Shown: in pieces, positions 22,900 to 34,995 of the stretch
Layout: the number at the start of each line of letters is the position of its first letter
Numbering within the stretch: the first letter of the stretch is position 1
Origin: Utricularia gibba
Lineage: Eukaryota > Streptophyta > Magnoliopsida > Lamiales > Lentibulariaceae
NCBI GenBank assembly: GCA_002189035.1
Contig: NEEC01000010.1
Span: forward strand, 310,001 to 374,000
Length of the DNA: 64,000 nt
Reading direction: 5' to 3'
Notes under the pieces: generated by a model
What the model was told of the DNA's origin: nothing
What the model saw: only the letters and a program-made list of their open reading frames with translations
Databases searched by the model: none
Position numbers and translations under genes: made by a program

Positions 22900-23597
22900 A
22901 TTTAGAAAAAATGCACACTTTGAAACATTTGACATAAGTTAGGGTATTTTTGAATCATTAAAAACATTTGGGACAAAAATATATTTTTAAAAAATATGTG
23001 ATATATAAAAACATTTCAGAAACCATTTGGGGCATTGTTGCATGTGTGAACTTTAGGGGCGAAGTTATGCCACAATAAACTTTTGGGGCATTTTTACTCA
23101 TGTGTGTAAACAATTGAGGGCATTTTTGCATATTTCCCTATGTGTTTATAGTAAGATGGGGTGGTTCATTTCTCTTTTAGTCCATTGTATCTAGGAGGTT
23201 AATATGCATGATATCAATTTTTCTTTTTGACCACAAAGCTTCATTAGTGCTTTGTGGTCTCGTGTGCATGGAGGGTTGTGTGTTGAGAGAGTCACTGCCC
23301 TCATACATATGAAAAGATGTTAGTCTCTTGTACTCTAACTTCTCTTAATAAAGACTTTCAGTCTATTGAGCTAAGTTGTAAAGCTTTCAATGTGATGCTT
23401 GTTGAGCAACTGTAGGGCTCTATTAATTAGAATATAAATGCAAGCAATGATAAAAAGTATCTCTCAGTGACCAAGTTCAAAACACAAACATATTTAAGCA
23501 TGCAAGGTGCCCTTAAGCGATAAATGTCAAGTATTTAGATTCAAGAGAATGAAAGTTTTGAAACTAGGAGAGTGATAATAATCCATATCTCCTTGGG
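22900..23597. other. Non-coding part of element C before its 3' LTR
   Basis: AT-rich, no reading frame and no recognisable motif. Phrases around GGGGCATTTTT recur (about 23025-23125), suggesting a short local duplication. Confidence 0.4.
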
Positions 23598-24074
23598 TGA
23601 TAACACACAAAATTTCCTATTATTAGAATAATAAAATTATGCTTTTGAATCATATTTTAAGTGATGATATTGAGGACTATATTAGCCGAAAACATGATGA
23701 ATGACTTGGGTTATTTCAAATTGTGAGTATATGAACATGGTAGATTAAGTTAGTCATCTTAGCACCACATCACCTGCACATCCTTAAGACATTTTAGTAT
23801 TAATTTATACTAGAACCAGTATCTATTATTTCAAGCGTTGAGACTTGAAATTGTTCATTGAGCTTGCTTACTATTGTTAGTTTGAACTTAGATTAAGAAC
23901 CACTGTTTTGATCTAAGTTGAAACACTTAGCAAGCACAAGCTCCTTGTGATCGATCCTGAATTCCACTTTACATTTTGTGTTTGATTTTTATCTTGTGAG
24001 AATTAAGACTTATAAATTTATTTGATTCAAAGGTTTCTATTTTTACAATGACATTAGGAAATTTTTGTTTATCA
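23598..24074 (+). repeat. 3' LTR of element C, internally deleted
   Basis: It begins TGATAACACAC and ends TTTATCA. It aligns with the start (1296 on) and the final third (about 19215-19607) of the 5' LTR, with the middle missing after about 23665. Confidence 0.75.
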
Positions 24075-24415
24075 TTCACAAGGTTGCTCCCCCTATTATT
24101 AGGTGATCTTTCATCCACCTTGACCTCACTTTAGCAATTAGGTTGCTTAATGGGCAGCAACCTTCAGCTCACTTCATTTCCTTAGTGTGTGATGAAAGGT
24201 GATTTTTCAAGTCAAAAAAATTCACTACATCAAAACATTTATAAACCAACCAAGCAATCTACATATATTCAACAAGTAAATTAATAGCTATAGTAAGTTC
24301 AGCTCAATCCATTGAGAGCAATGACTTTTTCATTATAAGTCTTATGTGTGAGATAAATTATGTTTGAGTTTTTATAGAGTGGGTCTAGGTACTTAAGAAA
24401 TGAAACATTGCATGA

Positions 24416-25556
24416 TGATAAACGAAAAATTATGCAATGTCGTTAAATACAAATTTCTCCTATCAAATAAATTTATAACCTAATACACATTCAAGCATAA
24501 AACAATTATGAGCATAGTGATTAGGGTCGAACACGAAGAGCAGGTGCTTGCTATGTGAAGGTCAATGCATGAAATCAGTGTCACGTTGGTAAAATTGTTC
24601 TTAGCTAGGACTAAAGCAGAACTAAAACTAAATACAGTAAAGAAAAGTAATAGGTTCTGGAGTTCGGTTCTTTCTGGAATGAAATGGGTGATGTCTTGGG
24701 ACTCCTAGGGGGTGTATGCTCATCACTAAACAAACTCATACAAACTACAAATCATACAACTAACTCACAAGGTCTAGGTCTACCCGGACCCTTGTTTTTC
24801 CCCCTAATCTTTGGTCTACCTCTAATTAGAGTTGTTAAGTTGAGTTTCACTACTTCCCTCTTCTGGATCTATCTTGGTTTGTTAAGGAAATGGCGTAACT
24901 TATGGTTCATTAGATCTAAGGATGGATTAGCATATTTCTTCCCTTTTCACCCCAAGGCACCCCCTAAGTGCTTAGCCATTCATGCTTAAGACAAATGAAA
25001 ATAGAAGAGAAAACATCATCCACAATGCATTCATGTATCAATTGACTACTAGAAAATAAACAAGTAGGAAACTGAAATGTTCGACAGAAAGCTAGAAAAC
25101 GTCGCTAGCTAATCTTAGTTAGGAGTAATAATCCTTGGAAAATAGAAAATAATCTTCAGCATGAGCTTAGTTCCTGTTAATCTTCATCCTTCTTCCTCCC
25201 TAGAAAACCTTCTCCAAAAAGTTGTTCGTGAGTCTCCAAGGGGAGATCTACCTTCTCTCTCCAACTTTCCCTCCTTTTGTCCAAAATCTCCCTTTTTTCC
25301 TCGGATTTTGTGTGTACTACTTTTCAGACTTTTGAACTCATCTTCTGTCACTACACTATGCATACTCGGCTCCTTGGGATTTGTGTTGCGACCTATACTG
25401 CATTACTCGAATAAAACTATTAGAAGGTTGGGACTAAATCGTAGACTATTACAGTGCTTATGCGCAAAAATATAAAACTAGGTAATAAAACTAAATTTTT
25501 GTAGTGCGAAATGAGTAAATTCTATGTATTGAGTCACTCAAAAATATGTGTTATCA
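24416..25556 (-). mobile_element. Solo LTR, family 1, inverted
   Basis: In + coordinates it runs TGATAAACG...GTGTTATCA and is flanked by a perfect duplication CATGA (24411-24415 and 25557-25561). It is 1141 bp and the reverse complement of the solo LTRs at 2581-3756 and 49279-50449. The frames at 24684-24989 and 25161-25475 recur in the other copies only through LTR identity. Confidence 0.92.
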
Positions 25557-25561
25557 CATGA

Positions 25562-28500
25562 AAATTATAAAATAGTGCCCAGACAATCTACGAAAGGAAT
25601 TAAGTGCTTTAAGCTAGGGTTTTGATTTGGAGCATTCACCATTTAATCATGGTAACACTAGATAAAATCTTGATTAAAGCTAAACACATTCAAACTTGCA
25701 TAAACTTGATTAAACTAGGCATTGATTGAAATAAATGACTGAAACATTGAATGAACACTGACCTAGCAAACACAAATCTTCAATGAAAAAGATGCTAGTC
25801 CAATACAAAATAAAATAAAGTGAAGCAGACTAAAACTAATGTAAATTGTTCCTAGTTCACAAATCTAGAGTTCCTCCCCAACAAATGCAGTCACATTGCC
25901 AGCTTTTTCTTCATTTTCTAGTTTCTATTCTTGTTTGAAGTGACCTCTAACACTGCATTATGTTCATCCAATTTGCTTTCCCATCCAATTGTGGTAATCT
26001 TTCTAGTAATTGGCTACTTCTACTCTCGAGTTAAAGTTGATATTGAGTTCTTGAAGTTGCATCTTTGTTATTGCAAATGCGATGTCTCTAGAAAAATTTG
26101 AGGTTTTCGTAAAAACTTCTCCTAAAACTTCTCAAATTGAAAGATGAATTCTATTCTAGATCTTGCATACAAAATGACCTCCTCTTGCCCTCCGATTTTT
26201 GCCCTTTTTATTCTTGCCAATGGATTATGCTAGTTTACCTCTCATTGTAATAGCTAGAACAACGTATCATGAAAATCCTCCTTTTTCGATGTAGCAGATC
26301 TATCTTCTATTATTCCCACCACTTGCTTAGAAAATATCTCAAATAATGATTAAATAACCTGGATCTAGCTTGAATAAATCCAATTTCAAATAAATTTTCT
26401 AGCTCTAACGAGACATAGTTATACACAGATTCTTAAGCCTAAAAAATGCATAGTTTTGGGCTATACTTGTATGCAAATAAAGGTCATGTAATTTGAATGA
26501 TTCTATCTTCTAAATCCTGCATTTTTGACTCATTTCTCATGAAACTAAAATGTAGAAACAATAAAAAAAATACAAAATATCAGTATGCTCCTTATCGAGT
26601 ACCTTATTTAGAGAGGGTTTTTGAGGGTTGCCAGCCCTTTTTCTTTCCTCTAGCCCCCTAGTGTTCTGTTCTTGTCTCATGAACCATTAGGCATCCTTGT
26701 TCCAATAATTTATATAGGTGTGTGGTGGACATGTTACATCCTTCTATATTATGGGATATAGTTTAATGGCTGTTACAGAATTTTTGTACTCCCAACATTG
26801 ATATAATGTTCTCTTGAGGGGCCTAGACATTTTATGTAACTTCAACATCTTGATCTCTTTAGAAGTATCCATTGGTTTAATCTTGATGGCTACTTTACAT
26901 TCCCTTGCATCATGCTAACACCAGATTGTTGTCCAACACAATATATTTTGTGCACAAGTAGATGAGATCTACCTATGTCTCCAGTAGTTGGGGGATGATG
27001 TTTTAGCCTAGATCACATGGGCGAGTATAATTTTTCAAAGCTTCCACCCTCTTCTTCAACATATGATAAAAGCCCTACACTAATTTATTGAAACTCTCCT
27101 CAAAACTCCAAAAATATTCTCTCTTGTATTCATATTCCAAGACTTATGATTCTATCTTTTGTCCTTGAATGCATGTACTCATTATGTATTTGGTCAAAAC
27201 AAGAAGAAAAAGTCATTCAACCATCAAATGGTACTTGGAGGGATGGTTTCATGCCATTTGCACATTTCCTTGGAGGCTGCAAGTAGATAGGCGACATTTT
27301 GATCCCACCAATTTTTGTTGTTGTTGTACGCATCTCGATATGCGGCTGAGCTATTGGGAGAGGTCTTCTTTACCATTGTTTTTCATAGCATGAAATTAAT
27401 AACCAAAAGAGAAAATGAGTTGAGTTGTACGCCTATATCCCTAATGACCAATTATGCTCGCTTTCATACACCCGATACGCCTTCATAGCTTCTTTAGTAG
27501 GTTCCATCCTTTGAGGTCAAACCCAAGAAGCAGCATCCTCATAAGACAAGTAGTTCTATGAGCATTTTAGGCTCTACTTCTTTGTGGTCTCAAGTTCGAT
27601 CACAAGCTGTTAGGCTCTTTTGATATTAGGATACCCCAAAAAACACTGGTTTTTTTATCAAGTTTTGAATGACTTTCTTGTGAGATCATTCCTGCATTTC
27701 TTCAAGCATCCGGAGCATGACTAATGATGAATATGGGATGGGTCCATGTCCTTGGAAGTGAGCCTCCATAGTCCTATCTTCCTCAAGTAGTAATTAGGAA
27801 TCCAACTCTCCCCTGATTCCATGTAGGGGAGGTCATTTGTGCCTTAAATCTAACTTTGTTGAGTTGGCTCCCCTCTTTGCTCAATCTTTACTAGGATGCC
27901 TTTCCAACAGTTAGTGCTCGACCCCAAGCATTCTTCAATAGGGTATAGAAAATTCTGTGCATATTGAGAAAAGATGGTTGCCACCCTCTCAATAAAATTA
28001 CCAAGATGACAACTCTATCTTCTTCTAATTGCCCAAAGGTTTGAGAGAGTCTACAAAATCTTATCAAGGCTTGCTTTAGCTCCCATAAGCTCCTATTATG
28101 AGATATTGAGAGGATTCACCTTCTTTGGAAATCTAGGAGGCTTATTGGCTCGCATCATACTTTCACCCTCCTGCATGCCTCATGGCCATTTTTGTGATCT
28201 TATTGTTAGACTTAGTATCAATCCTCCTAAAACATCTATATACCTCATCATTTGCACTAGTAACAATGCCTTATGTCAATAATCATAATTGATGAACTAA
28301 TATAATTACTTTTTTCACACACTGAACTAGTATAAATAGTACTTTAGCAATCGAATCCAAACTCATAGGCAACACTCGCATCACCTTAGGTCTTGTTCCC
28401 CCTCCATTGAGGCAGCAGAATTGGATTGATGCGAAATTCTCAAATAGTATTTATTATATTTTATCTATATTTTTGTGGAATGTAAGCTTGCAGTTATCTT

Positions 28501-28724
28501 GATGATAAAAATAGTAAGTAGGGAAGAGACTAATGGAAAATAGAGGCCACTTGGCATTCATTTTTATTTTAGGCAAGTAAATGGCCCGAAAGTCAAGGCT
28601 TGAAGCTTGAATCTCTATTTGTTCAATTCTGGTGGTAGTTGGATATTACACGGCTGATGCACATCCTTGTTTTTGGAGTAACAAACGTCATTCAAATGAC
28701 TAGATAGATGTTTTATGGATCATC
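25562..28724. other. Gene-free stretch left of the coiled-coil gene
   Basis: No convincing gene. The - strand from about 28150 to 27150 gives patches of peptide-like sequence in shifting frames with many stops, possibly a very old transposon or gene copy, but no motif I can name. 25562-26600 is AT-rich with no coding. The coiled-coil gene's promoter should lie in the last few hundred bases; I see no clear TATA box. Confidence 0.4.
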
Positions 28725-31700
28725 ATGTCTTCTTGGCTTCGATCCGCAATGAACAAAGCAGTGGAAGTAGGGAGCAATGGCCATATTAGTCGTGTCGTAC
28801 GTGGCTATGCCAATAATGTTGTTGATCAAGATAGGATCGTTGGCACCAAGTACTTCCAGGATCATGAGGTACTTTTCATTCATTAAGATTTCTTTCTTTA
28901 ATTAAGGCTTTTTACCATTTCACTTTAGTTATACATAGGAAACAAAAAATATAAATAAAGATATTATTTACTTGTTTCTTTATGATTTTTGTAGGATGGA
29001 TTGGGTTTCCAAAATTTTAAACTTATAGTAAAACAATTAGAGGAGCTTTCTATGTCATGTAGAGGGGTAGAGAGAGTTGAGTTACTAAGAAGATGGCTAG
29101 CAGCCTTGAAAATGGACCACACAAGTGGTTTCCAGAACAACTATGATGAAGTGAACAGGTCTTCATCGAAGCTAACTTTGGTTTGTATCTTACTCCAAAC
29201 TTATGATCTTACTTAATGTTTAGAGCATTTCCACTTATCTCCGTTGTGATGACATGACACCTTAGGCTCTATATCATGATCCTGATCTTGGTGAAGAACT
29301 AATGAATTTCCGAGATATTTTCCTTCAAAGCCAAGCTCTAGAGGGCATTACTTTGTCAATGGTATTGCGAAGTTTGATTGCTATACTTCCCATTTGATAA
29401 AACGTAATCAAGCTAAGCTTCTTTTCTTTTGCACTAGATTCTCGAAGAGCCTAACGAAGGAGAACTTTCTTTGCTTATGGAGATATTTCGGTGACTCTTA
29501 CTTGTCTCATTTGGTTATTGAGATTATAAGACTATGTTGGTCATTTGGAGTATTACATCGCATATAGTTAATGGTATGGTAACTCAAAGTACCAAAGAAC
29601 TCTACTTGGGTTTGTACCTTGCAGTGTCTGCCTTGTGGGTGATGAGGAAGTTTTCAACATTACATTCACTATGGCTCAAGATTTAGCTAGTGTATTTTCA
29701 ACCTGTAATGAAGAAGTTTTGGTACTTAATGCAACACATGAGTTGTCCATAAGTTTAATTGAGTAGTAATCTTTGGATTTGTATGAAACTATAGGCTAAG
29801 AGGGGAGAGTTGCTTCAATATGCACAAGATGCGATAGCTGGGTTGAAAGTGGATGCCGAGATAGAAGGGTGCGGTTGCTTGGTGGCAATACTTTCTTTAT
29901 GATAATTATGAACTTTAACTCTACCTCTCTCTTGTTTGCACATGATCTCAGAATAGATTCAGTAGTCTCCAACATATCTAAGGAACTAGAAGGCAAGAAG
30001 AGTGGATTGCTTGTTAGAATGCAAAAATCAGATAACTGCTTTAGATGGTCATTAGAGGTTAGTGATATAGTGTTAGCATATTGTATCTAGCAAGTTCCTT
30101 CCCACACTAGTAGCTATTAAATTTCTGACGCAATATGATATAAAACTAAATGATTGTAAATGTATCTAGTAGCTTTCTTTAGTGAAGGTATAATATACAA
30201 AGAATATCTATCCAGAGTCTAAAGGAAGCAATTACATATGTTGGACTCTTTTCCCGATTGGAGGAGCTATTGTTGAGAAAGAAAAGCATCCAAAAAGGAG
30301 ACTCTCGAGAAGCCCGTAGTTCCAAGGTATGAGATTGCTACTTTACAGAAATGGCAACTAAGAAACTACATGGAACCATCTCTATTTGGATGCAAGCTTT
30401 CGAGAATTGATGCCTGATGATACATTTAACAACATAAGAAGAAGTGTCACTTTTCCAAATGGTATTATCTTCTTTTTTATTATTCACTAGGTTGATAAAC
30501 TAAAGGTATTAACAGAATCTCTTGCAAGCTCTACAATTAAGGCAGAAAAACGAGTTTTAGAGTTGAGGTTGATTCTTGTTACAGATAGCACACCTCTTAT
30601 TTCTTTAAAAATATCTACGACTAAACCTTGATTTGAGATGCAGGACACAAAAAGAAGAAGCTCTAAAGTTTCGTGTGGCAAAAACAAGTGAAGTGACTCA
30701 GCTTCAAAAGGTTTTAGCTAAAACAACTAAAGTGACTATTTTCAATGTTTTTTTTCTATTTCTTAATTTCATCAATAGGTTTTACTCAAAATAGAACTGG
30801 TGTTTTTGAAGCAATGAGTAACTATTTCTACTCAGGAATTTTTTATTGAGATCACTACTCTTGAGAAGAGAAAATTGGAGTTAGAAGAAGAGCTGAGGAA
30901 GGTCCTTATTCACATCTTACCACAAATGCGAGCAAAATGCACAATCAAAGACACAATGTATATGTTCTTGTGTAGGTCACAACGGCCTTGATAGCTGCAA
31001 ATGCACGCCTTCAAAAAGTAAATGAAGAAAGAGACCAATTTGATGAAGCAAGTAATCATATGATTCAGCATTTCAAATCGAAGGTAGTATCCTTTCGTTC
31101 AAAGCCCTCTTCCTCTTCATTATCATGTTGATTGTGCTATGGCTATGTAGGATGATGACTTGTCAAAATCTATCATGCTATATAGAGCAGAGGAAAAAGT
31201 CTGCAACGCATTTGTTAATTTTCTTGAACGCACCTGGTTTTTCCAAGCATTGAATACCCAAAAAAAGGAGATGCTTATCAAGTAGGTTCATTTTGTCCCC
31301 CATGTCTTCACATCCATCCAATTTTTTTTTACTATAATCATGATTTTATGCATGTACAAGAAATGAGCTGGAGAGGCATCACAATAGCTTTGTCAATTTG
31401 GCTATGTCCCTTTTAGATGCATACAAGGTACTCCAAAAAATTTGGCTTTTTCTTTTCAAGTGTCATATTATGTTGGCAAGATAGCCTTTTTAATCTGCAT
31501 TTGATTGGACAACAGGTGGAGTTCAGAACTTGCATTTCCTTAACTTCAAGTCTTGTGGAGAAATTGAATGGGTATTGCCTCTCTAAATATTCTTTTTGGA
31601 TAATTTGAATTGAGATAATTATCTAGTTCTTCCTTCCAGGTTAGACAATGATGCAGGATCAAAAGCACTAGAAAGAAAAATTGCCATTTAACAATACTCG

Positions 31701-32380
31701 GAAATTGAGACTAAGGTATTACTCATTTTTTTCATGAACCAGTGCTTGTTTAGTGGACTAAACAACATGTTATTTGACAGGTACAAACAATCTTCATTCT
31801 AGTGTATAGCATTAAGAAACAGATTTGTAAGCAAAGCAAATATTTACGGTAAGTGACATGTGTACATTTGGTTAATGAGCTAGTAATGCATCATATTCAT
31901 CCTCATTACATTCCTAGCAGAGAAGATGAAGCCAGGCTAATTGAACAAATAGATGAAATTGAAAAGATGAAAGCTGATTTTGAATCAATGGAGAAACCTG
32001 CACAAGAAGAGATGAAAACAAAGGCAAGGACCTCTAGAGTTCCATTTCTATCTAGACGGATGAGCGTCAAAGGAGAGGAAAAATTAGATGATGATTCTAG
32101 TGCACAAAGGGGGATTGTGTTGCCATTTAATCCTATAGTCAACATGTCTTTGGTAAGGAGTTTATCTAGTGGTGTACTAAAGGAAATCACTGTCAAGTTG
32201 GAACAAATTGAAGAAGGTGTGAGGCTAATAAACAACAAAAAATTCTCAAATGCAGAAGCTCAATTATCCAAGTTGAAGTTAGAGTTGGAACAAGAGAGCC
32301 ACAGTAGAGGTAGTTCCATGGATGGACTCTTTGATTGGGAGTTTGATGAAAAAGTTGACAAAACAACAAAGATTTTGTAA
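28725..32380 (+). pseudogene. Plant-conserved coiled-coil protein gene, 18 exons, one nonsense codon
   Basis: Joining GT-AG exons from ATG 28725 gives 680 codons in unbroken phase except for TAA at 31689-31691 (codon 497). Exons: 28725-28868, 28995-29180, 29266-29361, 29438-29490, 29625-29721, 29795-29868, 29952-30057, 30216-30326, 30491-30567, 30644-30710, 30836-30901, 30976-31083, 31151-31281, 31361-31427, 31516-31571, 31640-31715, 31781-31848, 31921-32380. The amino end (MSSWLRSAMNKAVEVG) and the RRWLAALK segment match a plant protein family of about 680 residues that I recall as uncharacterised (Arabidopsis At1g24560 type). The middle and end are Glu/Lys/Leu-rich coiled coil, and the product ends in a DGLFDWEFD segment. 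The protein is probably a cytosolic or membrane-tethered coiled-coil factor; its function is unknown to me. The stop would remove the last 184 residues. Everything else looks intact, so it is either a very recent pseudogene, a truncated allele or a sequence error. The family name is moderately sure, the exon model good. Confidence 0.8.
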
Positions 32381-32849
32381 CAATCCAAATCACTTGCTAT
32401 TTTTTTACCTCGCTTCATTGTCATTGGATATGATCCATGTCATAGCCAATGTATTATAGTACATGTCACAAGAATTAATGCATCTCTTTTTACTAAACAA
32501 TAACGAGTGGGATGAATGACTCATAAAGATTGAATTATAATGAAAATTTGTGGTAGTAAAAGCATATGTAAGTATTATGGTGTTTTCAAATTTTTGATGC
32601 TTTTTAGAAAGATTTTCATAACATTAAATGGCTTTTGGTTGATTTTTGGAAAGCAATAAGAAGATAAGAAAATAGTAATATGAAAAAAAAAAGAAGTGTT
32701 CACATACGAGGGGAAGGATTCCACTATGGAAGTGAAGAACACGAAGAGTTTAGGAAAGCCTTTAAAATTTCAAGGACAATTTTTGCCTTTTTTTGGATGT
32801 TCTCCACTACCAACAAATCGATCATTATTTCTATTTTTTTCTTGTTTAT

Positions 32850-34370
32850 ATACTTGCTATAACAATTGTATGACTTGTCAACAATCTAAGGTTGAGCAAT
32901 TGAAACCAAGGGGTTTGCTCCAACCCCGGAACATTAATAAAAGAAGTTGATTTGAGAACTCATAGATTTTGTGGAAATATTACCCACTTCCAAAGGTATG
33001 AAAGTCATGCTAATAGTGGTAGAACGTTTATCCATATATACTCACTTCATATCTTTGGCTCATTCCTACACTATTGTCTCTATTGCAAAGTTTATGTAGG
33101 GTAGTTTTTAAGTTATGAACTGTCAAAAGCTATCATGAGTAGAGATGAAAGTTGGGCCGAGTCGGGTTGGCCCGACCCTATTTCAGAGGGCCTCGCCACG
33201 TTTCGGGCTAGGGTTGGGCTAAAGCCCGATCACATAAAAATAAGATTAACATGGCCCTAGCTCGATTATTCATAAGGCCAGGTTGGCCCTACTCGACCCA
33301 CGGGCTTACCATATAATAAATAAAAAATTTTAAAAAATTATTAAACATTAATATACATTTTAATATTATTTAAATAATTTATAGAAAAAAATTTAAAATT
33401 ATTATATAAATTATTAATTCATATTATTTATATTTAAAATAAAATAGTATATATAAAATGAATTTAAATTATTCAAAATTAACAATAATTATAATTATTA
33501 TATATAAAATTTCTATTTTTAAATTGGCCCTAGGCCCGAAGCCTAATCGGCCCTAAGGGCTTAGGGCTTTGGGCTAGAAAGCCCGACAATCTTTCAGGTC
33601 ATTTATGTATAGACCCTAGCTTGATGTTTTTTAGGGTCGAACCGAGCCGGCCCACGAGGTTAGGCTTTAACTTTCATCCCTAATCATGAGTGATAGAAAT
33701 TCCATGTTTAGAAGCCCCCTTTGGAGAAACAAAGTTACAACAAATCAAAGACAAAGTTAAAATTTACCATAGCATACCAACCTAAATATAGTAGCCAAAT
33801 AGAAGCTATCAACAAGATTTTGAAAACTTATTTGAGATGTATGATAGAGGACTACCCCAACAAATGAGGGAACTAATTACCTTGTGTTGAGTACATCTAT
33901 AATACCAATGTTCATAGCTCCATTGGAACTATCCCTTTGAATTGATTTGTGGAAGAGCTTCCCCATCACTCATCACTTATAAGGGATGAGCTAAAGTAAC
34001 ACTGGTTGAGTTAGAATTGAGGAATAAAGATGAAATTTTGAAGATGACAAAGGACAAACTCAGACATAACCAATAAATTATGTCCAATTATTATAACAAG
34101 GTGTAAAGTAAATGACAAGGTGTAGCTCAAACTAGAACAAAATACTCCAAGTTACACCTAAGGTATTTTGGACCATTCCAAATCAAAAAGAATTTGGGAG
34201 ATCTTGCCTATGAGTTGTTGCTGCCACCAGAAGTGCAAATTCATCTCATGTTTCATGTGTCATGTTTCATGTGTCCAAGCTCAAGCCTTGCATTGAGGAT
34301 CATGAAGTAGACACACCAATACTACCAAGGGAAAGGACCAAAATTGATGCCTCAAGCCATCTTGTAGAAA
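32850..34370 (+). pseudogene. Eroded gypsy integrase (chromovirus-like)
   Basis: Broken frames give the integrase zinc-finger end (CMTCQQSKVEQLKPRGLLQP, 32870-32930), then the core start (a KGM.V...VVERLS.Y.HFI..AH pattern, 32990-33080) and a SDRN-like Asp region split by the MITE at 33140. Further remnants run to a GPF.I....GD.AYEL.LP segment (34180-34240) and a FHVS-like segment near 34250 that precedes chromodomains in chromoviruses. Stops are frequent, so it is long dead. It begins about 470 bp after the coiled-coil gene. Confidence 0.7.
33140..33682. mobile_element. hAT-type MITE
   Basis: This 543-bp unit has terminal inverted repeats (TAGAGATGAAAGTT at the left; TAGGGATGAAAGTT read inward from the right) and a perfect 8-bp target duplication ATCATGAG (33132-33139 and 33683-33690), the size made by hAT transposases. 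Its ends are GC-rich with GGCCC blocks, its core very AT-rich, and it has no coding capacity. Removing it and one duplication restores the sequence of the host integrase remnant. Confidence 0.92.
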
Positions 34371-34995
34371 CATAATTCTAAAGCAAAAGAAGGCACTTAG
34401 AAAGGTTTACATACTGTGAAGGAATGCTATCCTACAACGATGAGAGTTTTGAAAGCATGGTGAGATGTTATGATCACTGATATGGACCTCACCCCTTGAA
34501 CCTCACTCCTTATCTATCAGAGAAGAGGCAAGCCCAATCCAATTGGTGTCAACTAAGGGAAGACACCCTGCCACCACTGCTTTGGTAGGGAAAAACTCAA
34601 AACACAGCTGAGAGGCTGGAGGAGCAGCGCCTGGATGCCGTCTCCTGTTCCATTCCTATTTTCCCTGTTTCCCCTTTTTGTTGATACCTCGTTTAACTCT
34701 GTTCTTAACTCGTTTCTTTATCCTCTACTGAAACTGGAGCCTATTACTCGTTCGAAATCCAAGAACCTAACAATCACCAACTAATATACTATGAAGGAAT
34801 GCTATCCTCATCTAGAACCTGCAATCTCTTTTGAATGCTGACCTTAAACATCCGCTAGTGTTTCATCTTCACGTATGACTAAAAAGAATGGATCACCAAA
34901 GTTTTGAACTTGCTGCTAGGGTAAATGCCAAGAAGAATCAAGCACATGTACATCGATATTATGTGCATATGATATCTAGAGGGTTTGCATACCAC
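34371..34995. other. Non-coding retroelement tail and junction with the deubiquitinase pseudogene
   Basis: No gene. A phrase around GAAGGAATGCTATCCT recurs at about 34420 and 34795, about 375 bp apart, which hints at a short terminal or internal duplication of the gypsy remnant. The deubiquitinase homology ends at about 34996. Confidence 0.4.

Larger units (their letters stand above)
1296..24074 (+). mobile_element. Athila-like LTR retrotransposon C, host of the nest
   Basis: The 5' LTR begins TGATAACAC at 1296, is split at 1966/18923 by element B, and resumes to end TTTATCA at 19607. Three bases later comes a degraded tRNA-Asp primer site (19611-19628). The internal region carries a gag gene with many breaks (19684-20916) and no protease or reverse transcriptase that I can find. 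The 3' LTR is 23598-24074. The two LTR parts together give about 1.35 kb, against 477 bp for the 3' LTR, so the 3' copy has a large internal deletion. No target duplication is visible (flanks GGGAC and TTCAC). It is the oldest member of the nest because B sits inside it. The outer limits rest on LTR similarity only. Confidence 0.7.

Noticed and set aside
24684-25475. Open frames of about 100 codons (24684-24989 and 25161-25475), also seen at 49941-50183, 49403-49714 and 2704-2928
   Set aside because: They recur because they lie in copies of the same LTR; there is no domain and different copies break them.
31906-32238. 110-codon - strand frame
   Set aside because: Antisense of the last exon of the coiled-coil gene.
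28725-32380. First thought of a kinesin or other motor because of the coiled coil
   Set aside because: No ATP-binding loop or motor motif is present, and the amino end fits a different plant family.
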